A stretch of 64,000 nt of DNA. It comes from Marisalimonas sp016777705 (GTDB taxonomy: Bacteria > Pseudomonadota > Alphaproteobacteria > Puniceispirillales > Marisalimonadaceae). The notes under the pieces are model-generated. The model ran no database searches, was not told where the DNA came from, and saw only the letters and a list, made by a program, of their open reading frames with translations. The first letter of the stretch is position 1. Every line of letters begins with the position of its first letter. A program made the translations under genes and the position numbers. The stretch is from contig NZ_CP159808.1 of assembly GCF_047717795.1 (NCBI RefSeq), positions 1,240,001-1,304,000 on the forward strand. The letters are read 5' to 3'. Below are positions 1 to 9,122 of the stretch, in pieces.

Positions 1-220
1 CATCTGTTCCCCAACTTGGTTCAGCTTTAAATAGCCAATTTACACTCGGGTTTGTAAGAGTTTTCATAAAGCCTGCTGGTATATGAATAAACGGGTTCCA
101 ATCAGACGGACCAGCTTCTAAAAGACATACTGAGTTTTTACTATTTGCACTTAATCTATTAGCTAAAACACATCCAGCAGATCCAGCACCAACAATAATG
201 TAATCAAAGTGATTTACCAT
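1..220 (-). CDS. GMC-family oxidoreductase (choline dehydrogenase-like), N-terminal part
   Basis: Partial gene that runs off the left edge; only the first 73 codons are present. The reverse strand from the ATG at 220 opens with a hydrophobic strand and the dinucleotide-binding glycine motif GAGSAG (about residues 11-16), followed by LEAG, the FAD ribose-binding end of the fold. The later HIPAGF and NWLFKAEP strings are typical of choline/alcohol dehydrogenases of the GMC family. Members oxidise alcohols with FAD. The substrate cannot be judged because the catalytic C-terminal half lies outside the window. No strong ribosome-binding site is visible before the ATG. Confidence 0.85.
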   Translation of the reverse strand, partial: MVNHFDYIIVGAGSAGCVLANRLSANSKNSVCLLEAGPSDWNPFIHIPAGFMKTLTNPSVNWLFKAEPSWGTD

Positions 221-332
221 GAAATATCCAGTCAAAAAGGTCAAAATTACAAAATTAGTAATTAACATAGTAATTAATCATGTAGCTAATACAAATAGAA
301 AAGAAATATTTTTTGAATAAAAAAGGTTTTTG

Positions 333-458
333 CTAATTTAGACTCTGAAGCCACAAAACCAAACTATCTCTTAAACCAGATGAAACAAAAAAATTCATAA
401 TTTCGTTATGGAAAAAGAAAAATAACGCTGCTAAAATTATACCAAAGATAAAAGTCAT
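333..458 (-). CDS. 41-residue putative small membrane protein
   Basis: Short ORF in the otherwise empty 221-674 stretch. It encodes one hydrophobic segment at the very N-terminus (about residues 3-16, rich in I, L, A and F), then a charged, amphipathic tail ending LWLQSLN. No family is recognised. It sits on the same strand as the GMC oxidoreductase downstream of it and the CaiB gene upstream. The supporting evidence is only a clean ATG-to-TAG frame and a membrane-like composition, so it may be a chance ORF in AT-rich DNA. Confidence 0.3.
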   Translation of the reverse strand: MTFIFGIILAALFFFFHNEIMNFFVSSGLRDSLVLWLQSLN

Positions 459-566
459 TTAAAAAAAACCTATTAAAAATATAAAACAAACATAAACATT
501 TAAATCACTTGAAATCTACAAAAAAAAAAATTAGGATAAAATTAATTTAAATGTAGGAAATAATTT

Positions 567-665
567 ATGAGTGATAATCAATACACATTTACTGAAAGTT
601 TGAAATCTGAAACAACATTAGCTTTGTTAATTTTTATACCGTTATTATTTACTATTACTGTATAA
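567..665 (+). CDS. 32-residue putative single-pass membrane peptide
   Basis: The ORF starts at an ATG preceded by TAGGAAATAATTT, a reasonable ribosome-binding site. It encodes a polar N-terminus of about 16 residues, then a hydrophobic segment to the stop, the layout of a small tail-anchored membrane protein. It is convergent with the CaiB gene, whose stop lies just downstream. No family is recognised. Small respiratory-complex subunits can look like this, but nothing in the sequence assigns it to one. Confidence 0.35.
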   Translation: MSDNQYTFTESLKSETTLALLIFIPLLFTITV

Positions 666-674
666 TTTAATATT

Positions 675-1847
675 TCAAAAAATTATTTTATCTTTATAAA
701 AATTTGAAATTTTTTGATCATCATAACCTAATTCAAGCATAATTTCTCTAGTATGTTGACCTAGATAAGGTGCAACGCTAAAATTGCCTTTTTGATCTAA
801 AGGTTTCATTCCTGGTAAGTTTGGTATAGGCCACAATACATCCGTTGTTGGTTGCTTTAACCAAGAGATCAAATTAAGAGCTTGAGCCTGTTCGCTTTTA
901 ACAAACTCTCTATAGTTTTGAACTTTTTCGTTTTGAACTTGAAATTCATTAAGTAACTTTTTCCAATATTTAGTTGGTTTATTAATAAATAATTTTTGTA
1001 CTTCTTTAGTAAGAAAAGATTCATGTTTTCTTCTTTCAGCATTACTAGAAAACCTCTCATCATTAATAAAATCAAGCCAACCAACTGCATTACAAAATTT
1101 TTCAAATTCATGATTTTTTACTACAATTATTTGAATCCAGCCATCTTGTGTTTTAAAAGTGCCTGAGGGTGATGAAGCATGAGTATAAGGTCCTTCCATG
1201 TAACAACTCATTAACCTTATAGATTGCATTGCTGCAGCAGATTCCATTAAACTAATTTCAATTTTCTTTCCAACTTTTTCAGTCAGTCTTGCATATAAAG
1301 CTGTACTTACTAACTGGGTTGCATACAAAGCTGTAGTCATATCAAATATTATGACAGGAGTTCTATGAGGAACGTTATCAGGCCCTTTATTTTCAGACAT
1401 AAATCCAGTAAATGCTTGAAGTACAGGGTCCATTGCTGGTTTATGGCTCATAGGACCTTTCTGGCCAAATCCTGAAATAGATAAATAAATTAATTTAGGA
1501 TTTATATTTTTTAATCTTTCATATCCATATCCTAAACGATTTATTACGCCAGGCCTAAAGCCTTCAATAAAAATATCGCAATTACTAATGATTTTATCTA
1601 AAATAGATTGACTATTCTTATTTTTCAGATCAATAACAAAACTTTTCTTTCCTAGATTAGCTGTTACTGAAAATGCTGAATGCTGACCATATTCTTGCCC
1701 AAGGTTTCGTGCCCAATCTCCATCTTTAGGCTCTATTTTAATAACCTCTGCTCCATGTTGAGCCAAAAGCATTCCGCAATATGGTCCAGCAACACCTTGC
1801 GAAAAGTCTATTACTTTTAATCCTTCGTAGGGTTTTTCGTATGACAT
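675..1847 (-). CDS. CaiB/BaiF (class III) CoA-transferase
   Basis: 390 residues, normal length for formyl-CoA-transferase-like enzymes, which move CoA between carboxylic acids through an aspartyl-CoA thioester. The N-terminal GLKVIDFSQGVAGPY and AEVIKIEP (residues 9-40) are the CoA-binding Rossmann start of this family. D169 in FDM aligns by position with the catalytic aspartate of formyl-CoA transferase. The glycine-rich SISGFGQKGP (about 123-132) is also typical. The gene stands alone between tiny ORFs and a divergent photolyase, so its substrate pair is not indicated. A role in carboxylic acid activation, as for carnitine, oxalate or bile-acid relatives, is all that can be inferred. Confidence 0.9.
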   Translation of the reverse strand: MSYEKPYEGLKVIDFSQGVAGPYCGMLLAQHGAEVIKIEPKDGDWARNLGQEYGQHSAFSVTANLGKKSFVIDLKNKNSQSILDKIISNCDIFIEGFRPGVINRLGYGYERLKNINPKLIYLSISGFGQKGPMSHKPAMDPVLQAFTGFMSENKGPDNVPHRTPVIIFDMTTALYATQLVSTALYARLTEKVGKKIEISLMESAAAMQSIRLMSCYMEGPYTHASSPSGTFKTQDGWIQIIVVKNHEFEKFCNAVGWLDFINDERFSSNAERRKHESFLTKEVQKLFINKPTKYWKKLLNEFQVQNEKVQNYREFVKSEQAQALNLISWLKQPTTDVLWPIPNLPGMKPLDQKGNFSVAPYLGQHTREIMLELGYDDQKISNFYKDKIIF

Positions 1848-2010
1848 TAAAAATCTCTCTTATTAATAGTTAATGGTAGTACTTTAGGCTTTTAAAATAC
1901 AACTATTATATTTTATGATTTTTGAATTAGTTGAAATTAGTTTAATTTAAACATATTAACTTAATGAAATAATTTAAGTTTAATATTTTGACAAAAATAA
2001 AGAGAAAACA

Positions 2011-3450
2011 TTGAAAAACAAAGCTAGTATATACTGGATTAGACAAGACCTTAGATTATATGATAACCCAGCATTAATTGAATCAGTAAAAAACGGGACT
2101 ATCATTCCAATATATATTTTGGATGATATAAATTCTAAAGAACATAAAATGGGACAGGCAAGTAAAATTTGGCTTCACCACTCATTAAAAAAACTTAACA
2201 AACAAATGAATAATAATTTATTAATTTCAAGAGGAAATCCTGAAAATATTTTATTAGAAATGTGTAAATTAGAAAAAATTAAAAATGTTTTTTGGAACCG
2301 AGTATATGAACCTTGGGCCATTTCAAGAGATAAGAAAATAAAAGAAAATTTTAATAAAGAAAATATTGAAGTTGTGTCCTTAAACGGTTCTTTGCTTTGG
2401 GAACCATGGGACGTATTAAAAAGTGATGGTACTCCTTATCGTGTATTCACTCCCTTCTATCGAAGAGGATGTCTCAATGCCAAAGAACCAAGAAGGCCTA
2501 AAAAGGCCCCTACTAAAATAAATTATTTTCCTATTAAATATTTTAAAAGTTTAACGATCGATGACCTTGATTTATTACCAAGTCATAATTGGAAAGATAA
2601 GATAACAAATTCTTGGAATGTTGGTGAAGAAGCAGCTCTTTTAAGGTTAGATAACTTTATAGAAGCTGAATTAGATGGTTACAAAGAAGGTAGGAATTTC
2701 CCTACTAAGAAAAATGTGTCTCGATTATCTCCTCACTTACATTGGGGAGAAATTTCACCAAATACAGTATGGTACAAAATTAAAGATTTGAGTGATATTG
2801 GATTAAGGCATCAGCAAGATACAGATACATTTTTATCTGAAATGGGTTGGAGAGAGTTTTCTAACTCTTTATTATTTTATTTTCCAGAATTACCAAAGAA
2901 AAACTTACAAACTAAATTTGATAGATTTAAATGGGACAATAACAAATCAAAACTTAAATCATGGAAAATGGGTCAAACAGGTTATCCAATAGTAGATGCT
3001 GGCATGAGAGAGTTATGGTCAACAGGGTACATGCATAATAGATTAAGAATGATAGTTGGATCATTCTTGGTGAAAAATCTTTTATTACATTGGCATGAAG
3101 GAGAAAAATGGTTTTGGAATTGTTTAGTAGATGCTGATTTGGCAAGTAATAGTGCTAGTTGGCAATGGATTGCAGGATGTGGAGCTGACGCAGCACCATA
3201 TTTTAGAATTTTTAACCCTATTACTCAAGGTTTAAAATTTGATATTGATGGAGAATATGTTAGAAAATACGTACCAGAACTATCTAAACTCCCTAATAAA
3301 TTTTTGTTTAATCCCTGGGAAGCTTCACAAGAAATACTTGATAAAGCAAATGTTGAATTAGGTAAAAACTATCCAAAACCAATAGTTGATTTAAAAACTT
3401 CAAGACAAGAAGCACTGTCAGCATTTGCTAAATTAAAAGTCTATCAATAA
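2011..3450 (+). CDS. phrB: Deoxyribodipyrimidine photolyase (class I cryptochrome/photolyase)
   Basis: Repairs cyclobutane pyrimidine dimers using blue/near-UV light and FADH-. At 479 residues it matches bacterial class I photolyases. The N-terminal WIRQDLRLYDNPAL is the photolyase antenna-domain signature. GWREFS near residue 279 and SASWQWIAGCGADAAPYFRIFNP from about 381 form the FAD and lesion-binding core. The only start that keeps the N-terminal strand is TTG at 2011, behind a purine-rich AAAGAGA. The next gene starts directly after its stop codon. Light-dependent repair fits a sunlit-water organism. Cryptochrome function is less likely but cannot be excluded by reading. Confidence 0.95.
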   Translation: MKNKASIYWIRQDLRLYDNPALIESVKNGTIIPIYILDDINSKEHKMGQASKIWLHHSLKKLNKQMNNNLLISRGNPENILLEMCKLEKIKNVFWNRVYEPWAISRDKKIKENFNKENIEVVSLNGSLLWEPWDVLKSDGTPYRVFTPFYRRGCLNAKEPRRPKKAPTKINYFPIKYFKSLTIDDLDLLPSHNWKDKITNSWNVGEEAALLRLDNFIEAELDGYKEGRNFPTKKNVSRLSPHLHWGEISPNTVWYKIKDLSDIGLRHQQDTDTFLSEMGWREFSNSLLFYFPELPKKNLQTKFDRFKWDNNKSKLKSWKMGQTGYPIVDAGMRELWSTGYMHNRLRMIVGSFLVKNLLLHWHEGEKWFWNCLVDADLASNSASWQWIAGCGADAAPYFRIFNPITQGLKFDIDGEYVRKYVPELSKLPNKFLFNPWEASQEILDKANVELGKNYPKPIVDLKTSRQEALSAFAKLKVYQ

Positions 3451-4509
3451 ATGATTTCAAAATTATATAAATATTTTTTTTTTGTAGTTTTATTTATTAT
3501 TACTTATTTATTTTATATATTTCCATTTGAAATATTGAATAAATATTTATTGAATGAAAGTGTCAACTTCCAATATTCTTTGATAAATACTACTATATTT
3601 TTTACACTTATAATTTATTACTTAAAGTCTCATAATACATTTAAACCTCTTAAAATATTTGTATATGAAGGTTTAGGGATTGGCTTTATTAGTTTTATTG
3701 TCATTTCATTCAGTATTTTAGTGAATTTATCTGGCATATTTAAAGAAACTTCAATTGGCATAACTTCGTTAATTATCATATTTATCATATCGGCCTATGG
3801 AATGATTAATGCAAGAAATATATCTATTAAAAATGTAGAATTAACTTCAGCCAAAATTCGTAACAATCTAAATATAATATTTATAAGTGATGTTCATCTT
3901 GGAACTAACACAACTAAACATTTAAAAAAAATCCTAAATAAAATAAAGACCATTAAATATGATTTTATAATAATTGGTGGTGACTTAATTGATTCAAGTT
4001 CTTTTAACATAAATGATTTAACTATTTTAAATGAAATCAAAAAAGACATCTACTTCGTAAATGGAAACCATGAATATTATTTAAAAAATTATAAAGATAA
4101 AATGTCGCAATTAAAAAAGTTTAATATACGCATTTTAAAAAATACCTCTAAAGAAATTGATCAAATTAATTTAATTGGAATTGATGATATAGAATCTAAA
4201 AATTCTAAAATTAAATATGTAACTAAATTTAAGAAAGATAATTTATTTAATCTAGTGATTTCTCATAAACCTGATATTTGGGATGATATAAATAAAAACG
4301 TTGAACTTATGGTTTCAGGACATACTCATAACGGACAAATATTTCCATTTAACCTTATTGTAAAGTTAAAGTTCAAATATATTTATGGATTATACGTAAA
4401 GAACAAATCAAGACTTTATGTGTCTTCAGGCTCTGGATGCTGGGGACCAAAATTAAGAATTGGATCTTCAAATGAGATTATTAATATTAAATTAACATCT
4501 GAAGATTGA
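3451..4509 (+). CDS. Membrane-anchored metallophosphoesterase (YaeI-like)
   Basis: The N-terminal ~125 residues hold about four hydrophobic segments, followed by a calcineurin-type phosphoesterase domain. Its five metal-binding blocks are intact: SDVHLG (about 147), GGDLID (176), GNHEYY (204), SHKPD (270) and SGHTHNGQ (288). Relatives with this layout hydrolyse phosphodiesters or lipid-linked diphosphates at the inner membrane. The ATG follows the photolyase stop without a gap, so the two are probably co-transcribed and translationally coupled. The natural substrate is not evident. It is convergent with the NYN gene, with three bases between stops. Confidence 0.85.
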   Translation: MISKLYKYFFFVVLFIITYLFYIFPFEILNKYLLNESVNFQYSLINTTIFFTLIIYYLKSHNTFKPLKIFVYEGLGIGFISFIVISFSILVNLSGIFKETSIGITSLIIIFIISAYGMINARNISIKNVELTSAKIRNNLNIIFISDVHLGTNTTKHLKKILNKIKTIKYDFIIIGGDLIDSSSFNINDLTILNEIKKDIYFVNGNHEYYLKNYKDKMSQLKKFNIRILKNTSKEIDQINLIGIDDIESKNSKIKYVTKFKKDNLFNLVISHKPDIWDDINKNVELMVSGHTHNGQIFPFNLIVKLKFKYIYGLYVKNKSRLYVSSGSGCWGPKLRIGSSNEIINIKLTSED

Positions 4510-4512
4510 AGT

Positions 4513-4989
4513 TTATTTTAAAAGTAAATCTTTATTAATTTCATAAAATTTTGTTGAGGAGTGTTTAAGAGAATTTGCGGTTAATTGCCCTACTCCATAA
4601 ACTTCTGTTAAGACATTATTTTTATTAATAATTTTTTGTATTAAAAGGTCAAAATCACCGTCACCAGATGCTAAGACTACAATATCTGATTTTGGAGCAT
4701 AATCTAAAATATCGATAGTAATTCCTACATCCCAATCCCCTTTTGAGGAACCATCTGAACGACTGATATAAGGTTTTAATTTTACGTTAAAACCTATACC
4801 TCTTAAAATATTCTGGAATTGTATCTGCTTTGCATCATTCTTGTTAGTAGTGTACGCAAAGGCCACGACAACTTCTCTATCATAAGTTATCTTTTTCCAG
4901 AACTTATTATAGTCAAAATTTGAGTTAAAAGCTTGCTTTGTTGTATAATATATATTTTGCACATCAACAAATATTGATACTTTCTGCAT
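4513..4989 (-). CDS. NYN-domain (LabA/DUF88-like) protein
   Basis: 158 residues forming a single PIN-like NYN domain. The acidic residues expected of the nuclease-like centre are visible: D9 in FVDVQN, the DWDVGITID block in mid-protein, and ASGDGDFD near residue 108. Members of the family are putative RNA-processing ribonucleases; cyanobacterial LabA relatives affect gene expression. It lies just downstream of threonine ammonia-lyase on the same strand with a 31-base gap, so it may share that transcript. The RNA target is unknown. Confidence 0.8.
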   Translation of the reverse strand: MQKVSIFVDVQNIYYTTKQAFNSNFDYNKFWKKITYDREVVVAFAYTTNKNDAKQIQFQNILRGIGFNVKLKPYISRSDGSSKGDWDVGITIDILDYAPKSDIVVLASGDGDFDLLIQKIINKNNVLTEVYGVGQLTANSLKHSSTKFYEINKDLLLK

Positions 4990-5020
4990 CCACGACCTTT
5001 TTAAAATTCTTCAATTACTT

Positions 5021-6232
5021 TTAAACTAAGCCTTCAATTTCTACTGGTAAGTCATTTCTTTCAATTTCTTGAATAATTTTTTTTAAATGCTCGGAATTTT
5101 GTGTTTCGATTGTAATATTTAACTTAGCAACACTAGCAGATAAATCCATCGCAAATCTACTATGCTCAACCTCAAGTACGTTTGCACCTTCATCTGCACA
5201 AATTTTAGAAATAATTTGTAATTGCCCAGGTTTATCTGGCATCGTAATTGTAAGTGTAGTTACTTGACCTGACCTAACTAAATCTCTCATTAAAATTGAC
5301 GATAAAACTTTAGAATCTATATTACCTCCACAGAGGATAACTCCTACCTTTTTACCTTTAAACTTTTGACTATTTTGAATTAACGCAGCTAGACCTGTTG
5401 CTCCCGCACCCTCGACAACTACTTTTTCATGTTCCGCTAGCATAGCAATAGCTCTTTCTATAGATTTATCAGAAACAGTAATTACATTATCAACAAAATT
5501 TTTAATAAAAGACATAGGTATTTGTCCTATCTCAGATACAGCTATACCTTCAGCCAAAGTTGAGCCCTTACATTTAATTTTTTTATTAAACATTATATTT
5601 GTTAATGACGGATATAATTCAGATTCAATTCCAATTACTTTTATATTTTGGTTCATTGCTTTTGCGGCTAATGAACAACCAGCTATTAAACCACCTCCAC
5701 CTACTGGTACTAAAAGTATATCTATATCATTGCAATCTGATAACATTTCATATGAGATAGTTCCTTGCCCAGCAATTACATTCAAATCATTATAAGGGTG
5801 TACTTCTGTATACCCTCTTTCATTTATAAGCTTTTGAACATACTCGTATGATTCACCTAAACTAGAGCCATGTATTATTACGTTTCCACCAAAGTTTTTG
5901 GTTCTTCTAATTTTAGTAAAAGGAGTACCTTCAGGCATCACTATATTTGAATTAATATTCATTTTTTTTGCAATAAACGCTAAACCTTGAGCATGATTAC
6001 CAGCTGACATTGCTACCACACCTGACTGTTTTTCGTCATCCGAGAGAGATAAAAGCTTAGAGTAAGAACCCCTTACTTTAAATGCTCCTGTGTATTGTCT
6101 ATTTTCAAACTTAAAAAAAATATCAGTTCCTATTTTTTCAGATATGGAGTTCGAAAAACTAGTTTCAGTCCATTTAACATTATCTGTTATTTTTTTATGA
6201 ATATTTATGATATTTTTAAAATCTAAATTCAT
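5021..6232 (-). CDS. ilvA: Threonine ammonia-lyase with C-terminal ACT domain
   Basis: PLP enzyme that deaminates L-threonine to 2-oxobutanoate, either for isoleucine synthesis or threonine catabolism. At 403 residues it is the shorter form with one ACT domain. PLP lysine K52 lies in TGAFKVRGS, and the phosphate-cradling glycine loop GGGGLIAG is at 178-185. The final ~75 residues (TLTITMPDKPGQLQIISKI onward) are an ACT regulatory domain, consistent with allosteric control. It could be the biosynthetic or the TdcB-like catabolic form; no ilv gene is adjacent to decide. Confidence 0.9.
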   Translation of the reverse strand: MNLDFKNIINIHKKITDNVKWTETSFSNSISEKIGTDIFFKFENRQYTGAFKVRGSYSKLLSLSDDEKQSGVVAMSAGNHAQGLAFIAKKMNINSNIVMPEGTPFTKIRRTKNFGGNVIIHGSSLGESYEYVQKLINERGYTEVHPYNDLNVIAGQGTISYEMLSDCNDIDILLVPVGGGGLIAGCSLAAKAMNQNIKVIGIESELYPSLTNIMFNKKIKCKGSTLAEGIAVSEIGQIPMSFIKNFVDNVITVSDKSIERAIAMLAEHEKVVVEGAGATGLAALIQNSQKFKGKKVGVILCGGNIDSKVLSSILMRDLVRSGQVTTLTITMPDKPGQLQIISKICADEGANVLEVEHSRFAMDLSASVAKLNITIETQNSEHLKKIIQEIERNDLPVEIEGLV

Positions 6233-6336
6233 TGTATTCTCTTTTTATTTAGGAGTATGATGAGTTATCTATCAAAGTAATTTTTTGTCAAATAATTTTG
6301 ATAAATAAAACTGTCTTTTTAATTTTGTAAGAAAAA

Positions 6337-7539
6337 ATGACTGAATTTAAATTAAATAAAATTATGAGTGGGAGTCCTTTACCTAAAGAATATCAGGTAA
6401 CACTTCAGAATTGGAGAAAGTATCCCTATAATTGTTGGGCATTTGTTAATGTAAGAAATTTAATTCCAACTGCAGAGATTGATAATGATCCGAATACAAA
6501 AATCAAAATAGAAAAAAATCTAACTAATCTACATGATATGTTGATTAAACATAAAAACTCTTCGGCTAATCTTCAAAATATTTTAAAAAAATGTGATACA
6601 GATGCTTTTTTGGTAATGCACAAAGGAAAGTTAAAGTTTGAATATTTTGATAAATTTACTTATCAAAATACCCCACATATAATTTTTTCAGTATCTAAAT
6701 CTCTTACTTCATTATTAACTGGTATTTTGGTTAATAACAAAATTCTTAATTTAACAGACACTGTTTCTTATATAATTCCTGAAACTAAAGGATCAGCATA
6801 TGAAGATGCAACTTTAAGAAACGTTCTTGATATGAATGTAGCATCTGGTTTTATAGAGGATTATGCTGGAGAAGCTGAAATTTTTAAAAAATATAGATCT
6901 TCTACTGGATGGGATTTACCTGATGAACATTCAAATATTGAAAATACTGGATTACATGAATTTCTTTCAACAATGCCTAAGTCTAAAGAACCACATGGAA
7001 AAAAATACCATTATTGCTCTCCACATAGTGACTTATTAGGTTGGATAATTGAAAGAGCTTCAGGTCAAAACTTTTCTAAAATCTTATCTAATTTATTATT
7101 TAAACCATCTGGCATAAACTTTAGTGCTAACGTTACCTTAGATAAATGGGGTGCGTCTAGAGCAGCAGGAGGTATAAGTATTTCTCCATATGATTTACTA
7201 TTAATTGCTGAGATGGTGCGATGTCTTGGCTCTAATAATAACGGACAAATAATGCCTGAATCGTGGATTAAAGATTTTCAAAACTACAAAGATAATACCA
7301 ATTATCTTAATCAAGATCACTTAGAGAGATTCCCTAAGGGCAATTACAGATCTAAATGGTATCAAACAGGTTTTAATGATGAAGAGTTTTGTGCCATTGG
7401 AATTCATGGACAAAATATATGGATTAATCCAAAAAAAGAATTAACAATAATTAGAATGTCTTCAGCTTCAGAACCTATAAATATTCAAACAGAAGAGCTA
7501 ATGTTCTCAGTTTTTAAAGAAATTGCTAATATATTATAA
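6337..7539 (+). CDS. Serine hydrolase, class C beta-lactamase-like fold
   Basis: 400 residues of the beta-lactamase/penicillin-binding-like esterase superfamily. The nucleophile motif SxxK is S118-V-S-K121 in FSVSKSLTS. The second motif, usually YxN, is YCS at 227-229, and the third region is GIHGQN near residue 353. Family members include esterases, D-aminopeptidases and 6-aminohexanoate-dimer hydrolases; true beta-lactamases normally keep YxN. No signal peptide is seen, so it is probably cytoplasmic, which argues against a cell-wall or antibiotic role. Substrate unknown. It is divergent from ilvA. Confidence 0.8.
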   Translation: MTEFKLNKIMSGSPLPKEYQVTLQNWRKYPYNCWAFVNVRNLIPTAEIDNDPNTKIKIEKNLTNLHDMLIKHKNSSANLQNILKKCDTDAFLVMHKGKLKFEYFDKFTYQNTPHIIFSVSKSLTSLLTGILVNNKILNLTDTVSYIIPETKGSAYEDATLRNVLDMNVASGFIEDYAGEAEIFKKYRSSTGWDLPDEHSNIENTGLHEFLSTMPKSKEPHGKKYHYCSPHSDLLGWIIERASGQNFSKILSNLLFKPSGINFSANVTLDKWGASRAAGGISISPYDLLLIAEMVRCLGSNNNGQIMPESWIKDFQNYKDNTNYLNQDHLERFPKGNYRSKWYQTGFNDEEFCAIGIHGQNIWINPKKELTIIRMSSASEPINIQTEELMFSVFKEIANIL

Positions 7540-7598
7540 CTACAAGTATATAGTCCACTCGACATTATATATTGGTTAAAAAGTAATAAAAAATAAAA

Positions 7599-8645
7599 TT
7601 AGAAAGTAATTGGAAATTTTTTATATAGTTTATTTATTTCTAACATAACTTCGTCTGAAAGAACTATATCTAATCCTTTTAAAATATTGTTTAATTGCTT
7701 ATTATCAGTAGCTCCAAATATAACAGAACCCATAAATGGTCTTTGATTACAAAAAGCAAGTGACATATGAACAGGGTCTAAATTAAATTTGTTGGAAAGG
7801 GAAACATACTCTTTTACTGCCGAGGTAGAATTTTCATTAATTCTTCCAAATAAACTTGGCACCCTTGAAAGTCTTGAATTATTAGGCACATTATCATTGA
7901 TATATTTACCAGTCAAAAATCCTCCTGCTAAGGGAGAATATGATAACAAGCTTATGTTCTCGTGATGAGACATTTCTGCCATATCAAGATCGTATAATCT
8001 ACAAAGTAAACTATACTCGTTCTGTATTGATGCAATAGTAAGATTAGGAAAGTTTTTTAATTGATCTAGAAATTGTGAAGTGCCCCAACATGTTTCGTTT
8101 GATAGACCAATATGCCTAATTTTACCTTCTTTTTGCAAATCGGATAAAGCATTAAGCACCTCATTTATATTATCTTTTGTAAGGTTAGTATCCTGGTTTG
8201 TAGGATTATAATTCCAATTTTGTCTGAAATGATAGGAACCTCTATTTGGCCAATGTAATTGATATAAATCTATGTAATCTGTTTTAAGCTTTTTCAAACT
8301 ACCTTCTATAGCTATTTTAATGGACTTTTCATCTATACCTTTACCATTTCTTACAGCTTTATAACCTTTGCCTGATATTTTTGTAGCTAGAATAAAATCA
8401 GCTCTTTTTGATTTATTTTTTTCAATCCAATTACCTATTATAACTTCTGTATCACCAGTTGTTTCTTCACGAAGAGGACAAGTAGGATACATCTCTGCAG
8501 TATCGATAAAATTAATACCAGAGGATATCGATTGATCAATTTGCAAATGTGAATCTATTTCAGATGTAGCCTCACCAAAAGTCATAGTGCCTAAACAATA
8601 AGAAGAAACTCTTAAATCAGATTTTCCAAGTTTGTTAAAGTTCAT
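7599..8645 (-). CDS. Aldo/keto reductase (Tas-like)
   Basis: NADPH-dependent reductase of aldehydes/ketones with a TIM barrel. The family landmarks NFIDTAEMY (catalytic Asp/Tyr), LATKISGKG (catalytic Lys) and DLYQLHWPNRG (catalytic His) appear in order, with the NADPH-binding end GSVIFGATDNKQL near the C-terminus. I place the start at the ATG at 8645 rather than the upstream in-frame ATG at 8657: GGTGGT lies five bases before it, and the family normally begins MxxxxLGKS. The Tas-like insertion NPTNQDTNLT fits the E. coli Tas subgroup. The physiological substrate is unknown. Confidence 0.88.
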   Translation of the reverse strand: MNFNKLGKSDLRVSSYCLGTMTFGEATSEIDSHLQIDQSISSGINFIDTAEMYPTCPLREETTGDTEVIIGNWIEKNKSKRADFILATKISGKGYKAVRNGKGIDEKSIKIAIEGSLKKLKTDYIDLYQLHWPNRGSYHFRQNWNYNPTNQDTNLTKDNINEVLNALSDLQKEGKIRHIGLSNETCWGTSQFLDQLKNFPNLTIASIQNEYSLLCRLYDLDMAEMSHHENISLLSYSPLAGGFLTGKYINDNVPNNSRLSRVPSLFGRINENSTSAVKEYVSLSNKFNLDPVHMSLAFCNQRPFMGSVIFGATDNKQLNNILKGLDIVLSDEVMLEINKLYKKFPITF

Positions 8646-8774
8646 CAGTACCACCATAAATGTTTGAATTAAAATAGTTTAATTATAAAATAAAAAATAT
8701 TTACAAATTAAGTACTATAAGTAATTAATATTGTCCTTAATATATATTTTTTTTATTAAAGTGAATAATTAATT

Positions 8775-9122
8775 ATGATTAAAATAAATAGTAAAGTTTT
8801 TTTTATTATTACTCTAATAACTTCATTAATTTTTGCTTTAGCTGGTCTATCAAAAATTATTGGCATGCAAATGATGCATGACTCTTTTGTTACATTAGGT
8901 CTGCCAATATGGTTTGGATATTTTATTGGAATCTGTGAAGTCTTTGGGTCAATTGGGATTCAGATCAGAAAATTAAGATTTTACGCCTGCTTTGGGTTGA
9001 CTATTATAATGTTAGGAGCAATCAATTATCATCTACAATATGAAAACGATGGTCTATTGGCGAGCATTATAATAACTGCGCTTTGTTTGTTACTATTAAT
9101 AAGTAGAGATAGAGAAAATTAG
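8775..9122 (+). CDS. DoxX-like small membrane protein
   Basis: 115 residues with four predicted membrane helices. The pattern AGLSKIIG in the first third and GICEVFGSIG in the middle is typical of the DoxX/DoxD-like family, whose members sit in the inner membrane and are often linked to redox stress or thiosulfate/quinone chemistry. Its last four bases overlap the end of the convergent eboB gene. The function of this member cannot be assigned. Confidence 0.75.
   Translation: MIKINSKVFFIITLITSLIFALAGLSKIIGMQMMHDSFVTLGLPIWFGYFIGICEVFGSIGIQIRKLRFYACFGLTIIMLGAINYHLQYENDGLLASIIITALCLLLLISRDREN

Noticed and set aside
6337..7539. Serine hydrolase read as an antibiotic-resistance beta-lactamase
   Set aside because: No signal peptide, and the YxN motif is YCS; the protein fits esterase-like members better.
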